From: Augochlora pura
Taxonomy: Eukaryota; Arthropoda; Insecta; Hymenoptera; Halictidae
Assembly (NCBI RefSeq): GCF_028453695.1
Contig: NC_135781.1
Coordinates: 34,358,777-34,422,776 of the forward strand
Direction of reading: 5' to 3'
DNA length: 64,000 bases
Shown: positions 62,654 through 64,000 of the stretch, piece by piece
Layout: each line of letters starts with the position of its first letter
How positions within the stretch are numbered: the stretch's first letter is position 1
Translations under genes and position numbers: made by a program
The notes under the pieces: model-generated
The model's input: only the letters and a program-made list of their open reading frames with translations
What the model was told of the DNA's origin: nothing
Database searches by the model: none

Positions 62654-64000
62654 GGGTTTGTCTTTATCGCTGTGGCAATCGATAGAGCTTAATTGACTCG
62701 AACATGAGAGAGCATTCGTACGTTCCGCCGTTACATCGGTTTCCTCCGGCCCTCCCACGCCGAGCGACGAACCGGGTCACGGTTTCGACTGTTCCGAAAT
62801 TTTCGAGGGAAACGTTCCGTGGTAACTGGATCGCGCGCGCGGTTTCCATCACGCTCCGGGGCTTTCCCCGGCGAAGAATCCACGGAAATCTGATCGTTCG
62901 TAGAAAAACGATTCGACCGAATGTAGTCCGTCATGCTTTTAACTACACGTTCGACGAACTGATCGCCCTTTTTCCCCATTTTTTTCCGCTACACTCGAAA
63001 TTGCGCGCATCTATTAACAATCTAGGAAGCAAGCGTCTCCCTTTCTCGTTCTCTCTCCATTCTCCGTTTCAAATGAAACAATTCAACGTCTGAACGCAAT
63101 CTGGTACCACGTTTAGGCAACGCTAACAGCAGCGTTTCGTGTTTCCTTTTATCAAAGTAAAAAGCACACGGGTCATTCTGTTTTTCAGCGATTTTCATCG
63201 CCGCGCACGTCCGACGAATTTTTACAATAATCTCGCAACGTCGATAATTGGAAGTTGAAAGATTTGCTAGACGTCGATTCAACGCGCGTTACGCAAACCG
63301 AGTTTTTGCAATTATTTTGCAGCGAACGCGTATCGCCCGTGCCAAATTGTTTAATTTCGATCGGTGAAATTGTAAACTTTATTGCAAAAACTCATCGGGC
63401 TCGTATTATGATGAAAATCGCAACAAATTTGGACAGGTACGTTTTCATTCGCGTTGGGATGATGCGCGCGATGATAAACGATACAGTGTTTAATAAGTTC
63501 GAGAAAGAAAGATACGCCTCCAGCGTAATAACGAGGCGAATAACGAGTTTGTTGAATCGTCGAACGGACCGAATGAAAAGTCGGGGAAAAAAACGGCTGG
63601 GCAGATAACGCGTTAAAGGCAAGATAGAAATGGACGTTCCGCCGATGCAACGGTTCGCTGTATTTTCCTCCACGCTGTTTCGAGGAAATAACACGGGACG
63701 AAAGGAAAGCGCCTCATTGATATACGGGGAATAATTTCAATAATTTGTATTACGTATTTTTCCCGGGCAAAACGCGCAGCCTTTGCTTTCCTCTCCGCGG
63801 AGCTTCTTTATTTGGAATATTCAGTTTCGCGGGGCTCCGCAGTTGCCCAGCTGTTTCATTTCGTGTTTACCTTCCCGCTTTGTATTCCGGGAAAATAACG
63901 CGTCCGAGAAGACTTTCATTTATTTCATTCCATTTCATTTCGTCGTTTATTTATTCTAGATCGCGTCGCCGAGCTGCAACTTCTCCTTCGGATCGAATCT

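Larger units (their letters stand above)
57795..64000. other. Non-coding region, no recognised gene
   Basis: CpG-rich to about 62900, then AT-rich. Contains GCC/GTC repeats (60742-60776), a 10-bp array (62401-62430) and C18 (62636-62653). Open frames are compositional and overlap on both strands. Confidence 0.55.

Overview
The window is gene-poor, GC- and CpG-rich animal DNA. It has dozens of CT/GA, GT and GC microsatellites, AT-rich islands and one 100-N assembly gap. The only convincing gene is on the minus strand at 22354-23568: a complete, uninterrupted 404-residue coding region for a class A amine G-protein-coupled receptor of the insect type 1 tyramine (octopamine/tyramine, TYR1) family. 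An arthropod-specific receptor in GC- and CpG-rich DNA fits an insect, most likely a hymenopteran with a GC-rich genome such as a halictid bee, ant or sawfly. The order-level call is inference; the receptor family call is firm. Layout: 1-22353 lies downstream (3') of the receptor. It holds short tandem arrays, an old direct duplication of about 270 bp (11345-11820), the gap (13357-13456) and an element of about 490 bp bounded by a perfect 20-bp inverted repeat (19632-20124). 22354-23568 is the receptor. Just 5' of its ATG is a good splice acceptor with a CTAAC branch site, so the transcript probably begins in a non-coding exon further out (coordinates above 23583), and part of the remaining 40 kb may be 5' UTR intron. 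23584-64000 has no recognisable coding exon. It holds several degenerate tandem arrays with units of about 68, 150-160 and 164 bp (29.3, 34.3 and 38.5 kb), a 37-bp hairpin-bearing repeat present twice 1.7 kb apart (29126 and 30812), a segment rich in inverted repeats at 41.2-41.5 kb, and many microsatellites. I found no tRNA, rRNA, known microRNA, CRISPR array or intact transposase, but this was reading by eye and short spliced exons or small RNA hairpins could be missed. I see no multi-gene system. The best candidates for something undescribed are the local repeat families, which look like old, diverged duplications, and a possible long 5' UTR intron or regulatory domain upstream of the tyramine receptor.
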